The notes beneath the pieces were generated by a model. It was given only the letters and a program-made list of their open reading frames with translations. It ran no database searches and was not told the DNA's origin. The translations under genes were made by a program, and so were the position numbers. DNA of 64,000 nucleotides from Chitinivibrionales bacterium (lineage in GTDB: Bacteria; Fibrobacterota; Chitinivibrionia; Chitinivibrionales; WJKA01): contig WJLW01000123.1 in the NCBI GenBank assembly GCA_014728295.1, forward strand, positions 32,070 to 96,069, written 5' to 3'. Each line of letters opens with the position of its first letter. The stretch's first letter is position 1. Below, piece after piece: positions 1 through 9,475 of the stretch.

Positions 1-1701
1 GCCGCCGCGACCGTCATCGAACGCACCTTTCTCTTCCCATCTGCACCGCACTCCCCTGCTGATGGCAATCGTCCCCTCCCTGCCGAATGCCCAGATGTTA
101 TTGCGCAGAATATTTTCCCTGCCGAAATGAAGGTGGAATGGTTGGCTACTGCAATTGTAGCATATATTATTCTCTACGACGATATACGAACTCCCCTCAT
201 CCAGATAAACAGCCCACCCGCCGTAGCTGTGTTTTTCAATATCGTGGATGAGATTATTGCGCACAACCGTTCCTGGTTGTATGCCGAGCGTATAAATGCC
301 GCCCATATCATTGATAACACCTTTACCAAGGTCATGGATATGATTCTTTTCAACGATGTTGTCACGTGTGACTGACGGCCAGTACCCCCAGACCCAGCCC
401 AGCGATATACCGGTATAGAAAAGATCGTGGATATGATTATGTGCAATGGTGTTACTGTGCGAATGCATTACCGCAATTCCCGCAGAAGTATAATACACCT
501 TTCCACCGTCGTAAATGTGATTGTCGGTGATCACGTTGCCGCCGGTTTGCTTCTCCACCGGCTGCCACGCATCCGCGCCGTTAATTTTGATGCCACCGCC
601 CCCCATATCTCTGAGCGTATTACCGATAATCCGGTTGCCGTGGCAGCCCTCAAGCATGTCAATTGCATACCAGCCAATGCGCTGAAAGGTGCACTTCTCG
701 ACTGTGCAATTATGTGCGCTCTGCATCGAATAAACTCCGGGAACAACCGGAGCTGCTTGACGCGTGGTAAATGGCTGCACCCAGTCAGTGTGCTCGAAAT
801 GCACACCACGGAAGGTTAGAAACTCAACACGCTTATGCTGTGCAGCATCTCCCTTGAGAAGCACCAGTTGTGGTATCACGGTGATAATACATTCACAGGA
901 ATTGCGCACTTCACCCGTGCGGGGCAGATAGTACAATCGACATTCCTGCTTGTCCAGATACCATTCACCCGGTTCGCTGAGCGCTTCGAATACATTTTCA
1001 ACATAGTACCGGCTGTTTCCCGCCCCTGCGCCATCAACAAACGACATGCGGCTCGGTTTGGAACAGGTGACCAGATTCGTGCTTTCATCAAACCGTTCAA
1101 CCGGCATCCGATCATCAACCCAGTAGTGCAGAACGACAATTTCAACATCCTGCAGGTTCCTCCAGTTTTGAATATGCCCTTGCTCACAAACGAAACGATC
1201 CTTGACTTTGTGAGGATTTGTCTCCACAGGTGATATGGGGATTTCCTTGATTTTATAATATCCCTGTTTGGGTAGCCGGGGACGTTCGCAGCGGCGACCA
1301 TTGACGAATAATTGACGAAAGGGGCCAAACTTTTTCAGAATACCCGATACATCAGCCGTCCACATTGACTTGCCCTCAACCCTGGTTTCTTCCCAGTTTC
1401 CAACATTTATGCCGCCGCTCAAAACCGGCTGTTCATCTCGATAGGCAGCAAAGGTAACCGGCCCCGAGTCCTTGTGTGTCAAGACGAACGGCCTGTCGAG
1501 CTGATATCTTCCGCCACGCAGCCAGACAGTGGTCGGCCCCAGCATTTCGCCCCGGTATTTGCGCATGCGCAGGATAGACCTTGCGCGCTCCAGAGTCCTC
1601 ACCGGACCATCATTCCCGGAAATTTCCGGACTGGTTCCGCTTAATGTGTCATCACCTTGCGGAGATATGAAAAGATCGTTTGGCAGGACCGTCTCTTTCA
1701 T
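1..1701 (-). CDS. right-handed parallel beta-helix protein (GH141-like), partial, 3' end beyond window
   Basis: I translated this from the minus strand; 567 codons are open from an ATG at 1701 down to base 1, so the C-terminus lies outside the window. The N-terminus (LFISPQGDDTLSGTSPE, then RTLERARSIL) is the typical opening of bacterial beta-helix polysaccharidase-like proteins often placed in GH141. The later part is rich in Asn and short hydrophobic strands (NRIIGN, NVITDNHIYDGG, NTIAHNHIHDL, NIVEKNHIHDL), the coil pattern of a parallel beta-helix. An AGAGGA ribosome-binding site lies 9 nt before the ATG. I see no signal peptide, so it may be cytoplasmic or the start may lie elsewhere. It is divergent from an SGNH esterase, which suggests a small glycan-degradation locus. 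The fold call is firm; the substrate is unknown. Confidence 0.8.
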   Translation of the reverse strand, partial: MKETVLPNDLFISPQGDDTLSGTSPEISGNDGPVRTLERARSILRMRKYRGEMLGPTTVWLRGGRYQLDRPFVLTHKDSGPVTFAAYRDEQPVLSGGINVGNWEETRVEGKSMWTADVSGILKKFGPFRQLFVNGRRCERPRLPKQGYYKIKEIPISPVETNPHKVKDRFVCEQGHIQNWRNLQDVEIVVLHYWVDDRMPVERFDESTNLVTCSKPSRMSFVDGAGAGNSRYYVENVFEALSEPGEWYLDKQECRLYYLPRTGEVRNSCECIITVIPQLVLLKGDAAQHKRVEFLTFRGVHFEHTDWVQPFTTRQAAPVVPGVYSMQSAHNCTVEKCTFQRIGWYAIDMLEGCHGNRIIGNTLRDMGGGGIKINGADAWQPVEKQTGGNVITDNHIYDGGKVYYTSAGIAVMHSHSNTIAHNHIHDLFYTGISLGWVWGYWPSVTRDNIVEKNHIHDLGKGVINDMGGIYTLGIQPGTVVRNNLIHDIEKHSYGGWAVYLDEGSSYIVVENNICYNCSSQPFHLHFGRENILRNNIWAFGREGTIAISRGVRCRWEEKGAFDDGRGG

Positions 1702-2042
1702 AATTCGGGTTCCTCTTTCTGCTTAGCGCGTGCAGCACCTTATTTGTGATGTATGGCAAATAATGGCGTACCCAAATAGCCCGAAAGCTTCAATGCTTTT
1801 GCAAGCAAATTTTCGGCGAGCGTGTTGTCATGAATCGCAATTCGCATTTCAAGCTGCTCCATATCGTAAAAATGTATTAATCAGATTTGATGACGCAAAG
1901 TTTTGTCAATCGCAATGTATTTTTCTTAACCAGCACATCGGTTCGACATCTTCCGTAACTCAGCTTCAATGTCAACATGCATAAGCGTTTCAAACTCGAA
2001 CTATTTCGATCATGACACCCCGCTCCACGCTAAAGGAAAAGT
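1702..2042. promoter_or_regulatory. divergent intergenic region between beta-helix gene and SGNH esterase
   Basis: This 341-bp AT-richer gap separates two divergent genes and should hold both promoters. An AAAGGA ribosome-binding site lies at 2032-2037, just before the SGNH start. I could not settle on -35/-10 pairs. A 40-codon minus-strand reading frame (1740-1862) has no ribosome-binding site and no recognisable product. Confidence 0.4.
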
Positions 2043-3113
2043 ATGCACATTGCATCAGGTCAATTAGATAAAAATTTCAGAAAGACCGCCGATCCAAAAG
2101 CCGCGCTGAATTATTACAATGCACTCGAAACACCGTTTCGGCTGTGCGGTTTTGCCTGGTATGAGCGCGATAAGGTTCTCTGGCGCCTCCCGCGTGAGTT
2201 GATGCCGCAATTGGCTGACAACCTGCAAACACTCGCCAAATGCACCTCCGGTGGAGCAATACGATTCAGGACAAATTCAAAAACTGTTGCCCTGCGTGCG
2301 AAGTTGGTTTACACGGTGGACAACACCAATATGCCGAGATCGGCAACCTCCGGATTCGACCTTTACGTTGGCGACGGCAGGCGCATGGTATTCAAAAAAA
2401 TGACCGCCGCCGCCGAAAAAGAGCTTGAGATTGATACTATCATCATCAATTATCTCAGTGGGGAGACACAGGAGTGCCTGATCAACCTTCCTTTGCGCAA
2501 CGGTGTCACTATGCTTGAAATTGGTCTCGACGCAGATGCGCACGTAGAGCCGCCTGCACCATTCGCATTACAGAATCCAGTGGTTTTTTACGGTTCCTCA
2601 ATTACTCAGGGAGCATGTGCATCCCGCCCGGGAAATGCCTATACGGCACATCTCAGCCGGTGGCTCAACGCAGAGCAGATTAACTTCGGATTCAGCGGGC
2701 ATGCACGGGGTGAAATCGAGGTTGCGCAACGAATTGCCGAGTGCGCTATGAGCGCCTTTGTTTACGATTACGATCACAACGCGCGGTCTCTGGAAGAATT
2801 GGAATCAACCTACGAACCATTTTACCGGACAATTCGAGACAAGCATCCCGCAATTCCCGTTATCATGATCTCACGTCCCGATTTCGATGATTGTCCCGAA
2901 TGGAATATCAAACGCAGAGATATAATTCGCACGGCCTTTAACAATGCCCGGGCATCCGGAGATGAAAACGTTTATTTCATCGACGGCGAAACGCTGTTCG
3001 GTACAAAGGACAGAGATGCCTGCACGGTCGATGCGACTCACCCCAATGATCTGGGCTTCATACGCATAGCTGAGGGGGTATACCCAATGCTGAAGCAGAG
3101 CCTGTGTCGCTAA
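2043..3113 (+). CDS. SGNH/GDSL hydrolase with N-terminal GxDLY domain
   Basis: This 356-residue protein matches the two-domain esterase family that joins a GxDLY beta-domain to a GDSL-like lipase domain. The GxDLY signature is visible as SGFDLYVG (about residues 103-110). The hydrolase domain starts near residue 178 with YGSSITQG, placing the nucleophile at Ser186; the Asp/His pair of the triad is in VDATHPND (Asp330, His333). Gly and Asn of the oxyanion blocks appear around FGFSGHARGE (215-224). Such enzymes deacetylate or de-esterify carbohydrates, which suits the divergent beta-helix protein. No signal peptide is visible. The start follows an AAAGGA site 5 nt upstream. It ends 13 nt from the convergent fhs stop. 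Confidence 0.88.
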   Translation: MHIASGQLDKNFRKTADPKAALNYYNALETPFRLCGFAWYERDKVLWRLPRELMPQLADNLQTLAKCTSGGAIRFRTNSKTVALRAKLVYTVDNTNMPRSATSGFDLYVGDGRRMVFKKMTAAAEKELEIDTIIINYLSGETQECLINLPLRNGVTMLEIGLDADAHVEPPAPFALQNPVVFYGSSITQGACASRPGNAYTAHLSRWLNAEQINFGFSGHARGEIEVAQRIAECAMSAFVYDYDHNARSLEELESTYEPFYRTIRDKHPAIPVIMISRPDFDDCPEWNIKRRDIIRTAFNNARASGDENVYFIDGETLFGTKDRDACTVDATHPNDLGFIRIAEGVYPMLKQSLCR

Positions 3114-3126
3114 ATCGCCAGCTTGT

Positions 3127-4743
3127 TTAGAAAAGCCCGGAGATAGTTCCGTCCCTGTCAATATCGATGTTCATGGCCGCCGGTGTTTTCGGCAAACCCG
3201 GCATGGTCATGATATCGCCGGAATAAACCACGACATAGCCTGCTCCTGCCGATACCCGCGCATCGGTGACGGTAATCGAAAAGTTTTTGGGCCGGCCCGG
3301 AAATTTCGGATTGTCGGATAACGACGCCGGTGTTTTGGCTATGCATACCGGCAGATGCGCAAATCCGAGATTGGCTATTCGCTTGAGTGATCGCTTTGCC
3401 GTCGCGGTAAATTCAACCCCCCGCGCACCGTAAATCCGCGTGGAGATTGTGTTGATTTTGTCCACAAGCGGCATGTCCAGGGGATAAAGGTGATCGAATG
3501 TATTTCTCTGTTCACACAATTCGCATATCTTTTCAGCTATTTCTAATCCACCTTCCCCGCCACCTTCACGAAAATCTGTTATCGCGGCAGGTATTCCGGC
3601 ATCGGCGCAGCGTTGCTGCAGCATTTTCAAATCGGCGGGATCGTCATTGAGGAACCGATTGATTGAAACGATGACCGGAACATTGAATTGTCGCACGTTT
3701 TCAACATGTTTGACAATATTATCTATGCCATGCATGGTATATGCACGATGCGTGACAACCAGCATCACCGCGTCCGGCCTGAGGCCGGCACTGCGACATT
3801 TAATGTTGAAAAATTTTTCGGCGCCGAGATCAGCTCCAAAACCGGCCTCGGTAATTGTATAGTCAGCAAGATGCATGGCAAGTTTTGTAGCAATAACGGT
3901 GTTGCACCCGTGTGCGATGTTGGCGAACGGTCCGCCATGTACAAAAACGGGGACACCTTCGATGGTCTGCACGAGGTTGGGGTGAATCGCATTTTTTAAC
4001 AGCGCCGCCATCGCACCATTCACACCTAAATCAGCGGCAGTTACCGGCTTGCGCAATGAATCGTACCCAACCACTATGCGCCCAAGCCGTGCTTTGAGAT
4101 CCATTAAATCATTTGCCAGACACAATATCGCCATGACTTCAGAGGCTGCAGTAATTTCAAATCCATCCTCCCGCATAACGCCATTGGATCCATCACGTTG
4201 ACACCCGACAATGGTGTTGCGCAACGATCGGTCGTTCATGTCAAGCACCCGTTTCCATACGATCCGGCGCGAGTGCAGATCAGGTTCGTTTTTCTGGTGA
4301 AGATGATTATCGATTACTGCTGCAAGCAGATTGTGCGCCATCGTCACCGCATGCAAATCTCCGGTAAAGTGCAGATTGATATCTTCCATCGGCAGCACCT
4401 GGGAATAGCCGCCTCCAGCAGCACCGCCTTTGACTCCCATGCACGGCCCCAGAGACGGTTCTCGAATGGCAATCATTGTTTTCTTGCCGATTTTGTCCAT
4501 CGCCTGCCCCAGGCCAATAGTATTAGTTGTTTTGCCCTCACCCATCGGCGTTGGGGTCATCGCTGTTGTCAATATCAGTTTTCGCTTTAGTTGCGCAGGT
4601 TTGGAAACAACGCGATCAAATGGCGTCTTGGCAATGTAGGCGCCGTACGGGATAATATCTGCTTCGTCGAGACCGATGCGAGCAGCAATATCCCGAATCG
4701 GCGACTTCTCCGCAGCCTGTGCAATTTCGATGTCGGACTTCAC
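3127..4743 (-). CDS. fhs: formate--tetrahydrofolate ligase
   Basis: Fhs makes 10-formyl-THF from formate, THF and ATP. Clear family motifs are the P-loop TPMGEGKTT, KGGAAGGGYSQVLPMEDINLHF, and the C-terminal block PGLPKTPAAMNIDID. I chose a GTG start at 4743 (giving KSDIEIAQAAEK after the initiator): AAGGA lies about 8 nt upstream, the N-terminus then matches family members, and the ATG at 4794 would overlap the upstream gene and add a non-conserved leader. The product is about 538 residues, slightly short of the usual 550-560. The upstream two-ACT gene stops 31 nt before this start, so they are probably co-transcribed. Formyl-THF feeds purine and one-carbon metabolism and is the substrate of HypX, encoded at 50792-52483. 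Confidence 0.95.
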   Translation of the reverse strand: MKSDIEIAQAAEKSPIRDIAARIGLDEADIIPYGAYIAKTPFDRVVSKPAQLKRKLILTTAMTPTPMGEGKTTNTIGLGQAMDKIGKKTMIAIREPSLGPCMGVKGGAAGGGYSQVLPMEDINLHFTGDLHAVTMAHNLLAAVIDNHLHQKNEPDLHSRRIVWKRVLDMNDRSLRNTIVGCQRDGSNGVMREDGFEITAASEVMAILCLANDLMDLKARLGRIVVGYDSLRKPVTAADLGVNGAMAALLKNAIHPNLVQTIEGVPVFVHGGPFANIAHGCNTVIATKLAMHLADYTITEAGFGADLGAEKFFNIKCRSAGLRPDAVMLVVTHRAYTMHGIDNIVKHVENVRQFNVPVIVSINRFLNDDPADLKMLQQRCADAGIPAAITDFREGGGEGGLEIAEKICELCEQRNTFDHLYPLDMPLVDKINTISTRIYGARGVEFTATAKRSLKRIANLGFAHLPVCIAKTPASLSDNPKFPGRPKNFSITVTDARVSAGAGYVVVYSGDIMTMPGLPKTPAAMNIDIDRDGTISGLF

Positions 4744-4774
4744 TATGCGTTCCTTGTTGTGCGTACGCTTGTCG

Positions 4775-5932
4775 CTATTCGGACATTCTTGCAACGATGC
4801 CGAAAGCTCCCATGAGCCCGATCATCGCTTCTTTGCTGATTACATGATTGTTGTAATATCCCAGCAATCTCTCAAGATCAAATTCAACGCGTATTCCCGG
4901 AATAAGTTCATTGTTTTCGTCGCCGAGTACCGAAACGTCCTCGGGATCAATCTCCTCACGCGCTCTAATTTGCTGCACCTGAGTCTCATCACTCACCGGC
5001 AGGCTCCGCAAGCTTGTTGCGCAAAGCGACTGGGCGTCATCATCTACTCCAAAGGCAACGCCATACACATAATCGATCCCCAATTTGCTTTTGAGCGCAT
5101 CGCTAAATTGGCTTAGAGCATTGGTGAGGACGGCTACTTTATATCCCATCGTTTTCAAGGTTTGAATCAGCTCTTCGGTTTGGGAATTAACCGTGATGGA
5201 TGCGATTATGGATTGAAGCACTTCCAGCGGAAATCCATCCAACAGGCCGGCCGACACCCGTAGCACTTCTGTGGCATCTGCAGATGGGTAAGCTGCAGCT
5301 ACTTCCCGGGCAGAAATACCCGTTTGCTCAAGAATCCCATGTACCAGCGAAGGCTTCATAAAACTGCCGGCAATGCTGAATACGATGAGTCGCTTACGTT
5401 TGTTGAATACATTTTCGGTCTGCAGGATCGTCTGGATTCCTTTGGCGCCCATAGCCTTTTGCACGGTTGATTTGACGTTTTCGAGTGGAATTGTCGCGTG
5501 ACGCACGTCGGTCAGCAATTCCATGACGAATACATCGGCTCTTCCAATCGTCTGTGCAAATTCGATATTCATTTTGTACTTTCCAAGCGTTTCTGAAATT
5601 GAGGAGATAATGCCCGGCTTATCTTTACCAACAAGAATTAATAAAATGTTGTGCTTGTCTGCCTCGCGCGGCACAGGCAGGTACTTGTCGACCGACAGCG
5701 TCAAGCCGGTATCTTCCCCGATACGATCGATGGTTTTTGAAAATTCCTCAATACGCACATCGGTGGGCGAAAGATCGACAACCATAAAAACCGTAAACAG
5801 CCCGTGCAGTACATCCTGCCGCAAATCAACGATATTTCCACCAATATCGGCTACCGGTTTGGTTACGGCACAGACAAGGCCGACGGCATCATTACCCATG
5901 CCGTGGACAATGTACAATCGTTGACGAGCCAT
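4775..5932 (-). CDS. two ACT domains plus degenerate SerB-like (HAD) domain
   Basis: The 385-residue protein has two ACT domains (about 5-85 and 95-170; the second contains GKDKPGIISSISE) followed by a region that aligns over its whole length with the SerB phosphoserine phosphatase domain (about 180-350). The HAD catalytic signatures are lost. Motif I, normally DxDxT, reads FSIAGS (185-190) with no aspartate. Motif II, normally SGG, reads LTNAL (269-273). Motif IV, normally GDGxND, reads GDENNE (337-342). This is therefore unlikely to be an active phosphatase and is better read as an amino-acid-sensing regulatory protein. It sits directly upstream of fhs, pointing to serine/glycine one-carbon metabolism. 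An active SerB would be expected elsewhere in the genome. Confidence 0.82.
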   Translation of the reverse strand: MARQRLYIVHGMGNDAVGLVCAVTKPVADIGGNIVDLRQDVLHGLFTVFMVVDLSPTDVRIEEFSKTIDRIGEDTGLTLSVDKYLPVPREADKHNILLILVGKDKPGIISSISETLGKYKMNIEFAQTIGRADVFVMELLTDVRHATIPLENVKSTVQKAMGAKGIQTILQTENVFNKRKRLIVFSIAGSFMKPSLVHGILEQTGISAREVAAAYPSADATEVLRVSAGLLDGFPLEVLQSIIASITVNSQTEELIQTLKTMGYKVAVLTNALSQFSDALKSKLGIDYVYGVAFGVDDDAQSLCATSLRSLPVSDETQVQQIRAREEIDPEDVSVLGDENNELIPGIRVEFDLERLLGYYNNHVISKEAMIGLMGAFGIVARMSE

Positions 5933-6068
5933 GTATTCCTCCTGTGTAAGTGAGCGAGCAAAAAGTAGCTTTGAGTTGGATACGGCACATTTTCAGAGCT
6001 AAAGGATAAGAGTAAAATGTTACACGGAAACCGCTTCGGCAAAGAACCGGCTCAATGCGCAAAAGCGA

Positions 6069-6455
6069 TTATTTTCTTATAACCGTTCCCGCAAGCATGA
6101 GCCAGGCAAAAATGAACGCCATTCCGCCAAACGGAGTAATCGCGCCAAGCCATTTGATGCCGGTAAGACTGAGTATATACAAGCTCCCGGAAAAAAGTGC
6201 GATACCGGTCAACATGGTCCAGCCGGCGATTCTCACCAGCGTGAAATCATCAAGATGCGAAGCTGCAAAAGCCATTACCAGTAAACCGATCGAATGGAAG
6301 AAGTGATACTGAACTCCGGTCTGGTAGGTTGACATAAGCTCACCGGTCAACTTCGTTTTCAAGGCGTGTGCGCCAAACGCCCCGAGTACAACAGAAAGTG
6401 CCGCATTGAGACCACCCAGCACAACAAACAATCTAGTAAACGGCGTCATGAGCAT
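6069..6455 (-). CDS. DUF423 family membrane protein (YgdD-like)
   Basis: This small protein of 128 residues has four predicted hydrophobic segments and the DUF423 signature: LGAFGAHALK near residues 24-33, YQTGVQYHFFHSIGLL in the middle, and TPFGGMAFIFAWL at the end. The family is widespread in bacteria and its function is not established. The start could be the ATG at 6455 or the one at 6449, two codons later. It lies between the kinase remnant and the two-ACT gene on the same strand, with gaps of about 135-150 bp on both sides, so it may be its own transcription unit. Confidence 0.88.
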   Translation of the reverse strand: MLMTPFTRLFVVLGGLNAALSVVLGAFGAHALKTKLTGELMSTYQTGVQYHFFHSIGLLVMAFAASHLDDFTLVRIAGWTMLTGIALFSGSLYILSLTGIKWLGAITPFGGMAFIFAWLMLAGTVIRK

Positions 6456-6602
6456 ATCCGTATGTCGTTAACACTATTATTTGAGCGGATACAAAATACT
6501 ATTTCCGTCATCTCCAGGGTAAATGCATTGGCGCCGACATCATGTAGCGTTTTGCGCGGATTGAAATAGGAGATGCTTCTGACGGAAATGGAAAAAGGCG
6601 CA

Positions 6603-7880
6603 TCACTCGTTCGGGAATTTTTCTTCCAGGATTGTCGCGGCAGTGAATGAGACGAACGGATCGGACAGGCCGCGATTGGCGGCTTCTTTCAGGGCGGGGA
6701 CAGCCCGCTTGTCACTTGAATCACCAAGCTCCTCTGCAGCGCGGCGGCGGGTGCGGGCGCTTCCGGCGTACTTGAGATCGAGGATATGGATTGGTACCAT
6801 GTCGATTTTTTTGCCGGCCTGTTGCAGAATATATACGGTATTCCAGCGCACCCAGTACTGCTTGGCCCCGAGCCAGGGACGGATGTCGGCGATATTCTGA
6901 TTAACTACAAAATGCACAACCAGGTGCTGCAATTGCACCGAAGCTTTGCCTTCGCTCAATTCCTGCTTTATAGCCGGGAGCAGTCGATTTTTCTCCATAC
7001 GAATAGCCGCGTGCCATCCCCTTTTGCCGCGCGCATCAAGCAATGCATTACGGGCATTTTGGTATTCTCCCTCCTCAAGCAGAATGCGCCCCTTCAATAA
7101 GTATCCCAGAGCTTCTTCCCCACTCGTTTGTATCACCTCTTGCGCCGACTCCAAAGCCCTGTCAATTTCATTTTCCTCGAGTAAGGTACCAATTTGATCA
7201 AGTTGCGATTGCACGTGCCGAGAAAACGACTCGCGCTCCTTGCGGATATTTCTTTCAATTTCCACGAGCTTTCCGGTTACCGCCGGATGGGGAGCTTTCT
7301 TATTTGTCAAAAAGGCAATCAGGAGTGCGCATCCGGCAATTCCGATGCCGGATAAACCGGTCCAGGTGGCAATCTTTCGCCTTGATTCAGACTCTCTGAT
7401 GGAGGCGACTATTCGACGGGTTATCGTCGCTAATCTGGTGGCGGCTCGAATTTCACGCCGAGCAATTTTCTGGGCAACCGGCAGAGCCGTGCGTACGGTT
7501 TTCCGTGCAAATATGCCGATACGTTGCCAATCTCTGGTCTTGGCATAGGCAAATGCATTAATGACGCCGCTTTGCAAAGCATTCGATAGCCGGCCCCAAT
7601 AAAGCGTTGGATTAGTTTCGCTTTTCCGGTTTGCGTCCGATAATTCAGGTTTTCCAACCGCATCACCACCGGATTGCAATTTGCGCAGAATTGCGGCTGC
7701 CTTTCCGGCAGAATCCAAACGCTTATTGAGATCGACCTGCATGCACAGCGCGATGACGGCCACCAGCTCTCCCGGCAAATTGAAATCATATTCGTCAATC
7801 GATTTATACGCGCCGTTCATCGTAGCGTAAACGGTTGCGCCAACAGTGTCCCGCAAAAATGGATGTGTCCCGGTGAGCAT
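6603..7880 (-). pseudogene. C-terminal part of broken Ser/Thr kinase gene: kinase tail, membrane segment, TPR/HEAT-like region
   Basis: This open frame continues in the same frame as the kinase N-terminal part after one TAA stop at 7884-7886. Residues 1-70 are the missing end of the kinase C-lobe (MLTGTHPF, then a conserved-looking NKRLDS block). A basic linker follows, then a transmembrane segment (about 172-192, ending CALLIAFLT), a charged coiled-coil-like stretch (203-245), TPR-like helices (235-290) and HEAT-like repeats to residue 425. In an intact protein the sensor part would lie outside the membrane. All 425 codons remain open, so the break is recent, a sequencing error, or this half is separately translated from the ATG at 7880. 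I see no strong ribosome-binding site for that. Confidence 0.8.
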
Positions 7881-7883
7881 CTG

Positions 7884-8522
7884 TTACAGCACGATACCCA
7901 GTGAAAAAAGATCCGAGCGGGCATCCAGCTTTGCGCCGTCAATCTGCTCGGGCGACATGTATCCGGGCGATCCCAAGGCAGATCCCTCCTGTGTTAAGGT
8001 CGCCCAGGGGGCTTTTGCAATTCCGAAATCCGACAGCATTGCGATTTCCGAATCCTTCTGCAACAGAATGTTGGCCGGCTTGACATCCCGGTGAACAATT
8101 CCAATCCCATGGGCGTGCTCCAACGCAGATGCAATATCCAACCCGATACGCAAGGCACGCTCAAGCAGAAGCCGTGTCTCTCTGTTGAGTAGATCCTCCA
8201 GGCTTTCACCCGCTATGTATTGAAATGCAATCCAGGGCAGACCATTGTGTTCACCCGCGTCAAACACCTGCACAATTGATTGATGATGCAATCTGGCGGA
8301 TGCACGCGCCTCCAGCGTAAAGCGCTGCAGGTACTCCGCATTGGCTTTCGGATGAGCGCCTGTGTCAACGGCGATCTGCTTGAGTGCGATTTTTCGATCC
8401 AATATCGGGTCCTCGGCCAAAAAAACCCTGCCCATCGCACCGGCTCCCAGCAAACGCAGTATGCGATACCGTCCGGCCAGATCGCCTTCTTCAAGGTATG
8501 GGTTTTGCTGGGATGAGTGCAT
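7884..8522 (-). pseudogene. N-terminal part of broken Hanks-type Ser/Thr protein kinase
   Basis: The 212 residues carry nearly a full kinase catalytic core: glycine loop GAGAMG (26-31), ATP-binding Lys48 in ALKQI, catalytic loop HRDVKPAN (144-151), DFG (165-167) and SPE at 190-192 in place of APE. Translation stops at TAA (7884-7886) straight after DLFSLGIVL. In intact kinases the next residues are usually Y/W then EMLTG, and the sequence after the stop reads QMLTGTHPF in the same frame. A tyrosine codon changed to TAA by one substitution explains this. Without the rest of the C-lobe the product is probably inactive. The gene is divergent from hemQ. Whole gene: 6603-8522. Confidence 0.85.
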
Positions 8523-8749
8523 TAATCAGCTACAAGGTACGAATGACGAGAAGATTTGCAGAAAAAAAAATCAATAATCTGCATCGTCTGATGCTATTTT
8601 TGGTAATGCTGAATCTGATTCATTTAAAAATAGCTTTTCGTGGGTGGATAGTCCCGCCTCGCTGGATGAAATAGTTGGAAAAATCGCAGGGCGCACTGAA
8701 AGCGTGGTGTCATAAACTGTATTGGACTGAGTCAAGCCGGGATTTGCAC

Positions 8750-9475
8750 ATGGAAAAAAATAGCGACAAAAAAATCGATCTGCGCGAGAAAGGACGCACT
8801 TCGCGGGGAGAAGAGGTGTTTATCGACAAACGCCTGTACATGCAGCTTTTCGTATACTCCGGCGTGTCACATGCAACACATCTGATAAATGACCTCGAAA
8901 AAAGCTTTCTTCCCGGGGTCCTCTACAACGACTTACACGATCCATCCGGCATCGGCATCTTGTTTTTTGCCGAAGAACCGGAAAAACTGGCCGGCGAATG
9001 TCGCGCTTTTCTCCTCAACTCGCAGTTCAACACGCTGCATTTGAAATCCGAAATGACTCTGCTGGGAAAAACCTATGCTCTCGGCTACGAGCCGGACGTC
9101 GAAGATTACCTGATAAATCGCCCCCGTCAACTAGCTTGCGAGCATGCCTGGGCGCTATGGTACCCTCTGCGCCGCACAGGAAGTTTTGCGCAGCTTTCTT
9201 CTTCGGAGCAACGCACCATTCTGGGCGAGCACGGCAAAATAGGCCATGCCTTTGGCAGCGCGGGATACGCAAAAGACATCCGGCTGGCCAGCTACGGACT
9301 TGACAAGAGCGACAACGATTTTGTGATCGGCCTGCTGGGTGATGAACTGCACCCGCTCTCATCGGTTGTGCAACACATGCGCGCTACTCGACAAACTTCG
9401 TTGTATATAGACCGCATGGGGCCTTTTTTCGTTGGCCGGGCAATCTGGAATTACCGCAAAGGCTTGATGTCATGA
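8750..9475 (+). CDS. hemQ: coproheme decarboxylase HemQ (chlorite dismutase family)
   Basis: HemQ converts coproheme III to heme b using hydrogen peroxide, the last step of the coproporphyrin-dependent route. The C-terminal half aligns with HemQ: WYPLRR holds the catalytic tyrosine (Tyr138 in the 241-residue form), GEHGKIGH holds the proximal heme histidine (His161), and GPFFVG is the family's closing strand. Some residues typical of Firmicute HemQ differ: the Lys four after the Tyr is Arg, and the Gln near GLD appears to be Asp. An upstream TTG (8675) is possible, but ATG 8750 gives a family-like length. It overlaps hemE by ATGA. The position before hemE-hemH-hemY makes HemQ much likelier than chlorite dismutase. 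Confidence 0.85.
   Translation: MEKNSDKKIDLREKGRTSRGEEVFIDKRLYMQLFVYSGVSHATHLINDLEKSFLPGVLYNDLHDPSGIGILFFAEEPEKLAGECRAFLLNSQFNTLHLKSEMTLLGKTYALGYEPDVEDYLINRPRQLACEHAWALWYPLRRTGSFAQLSSSEQRTILGEHGKIGHAFGSAGYAKDIRLASYGLDKSDNDFVIGLLGDELHPLSSVVQHMRATRQTSLYIDRMGPFFVGRAIWNYRKGLMS

Noticed and set aside
1740..1862. 40-codon minus-strand ORF upstream of the beta-helix gene
   Set aside because: No ribosome-binding site, no recognisable product, and it lies in the expected promoter region.
8750..9475. Chlorite dismutase
   Set aside because: Same fold, but the operon with hemE, hemH and hemY and the GEHG/GPFFVG pattern indicate HemQ.
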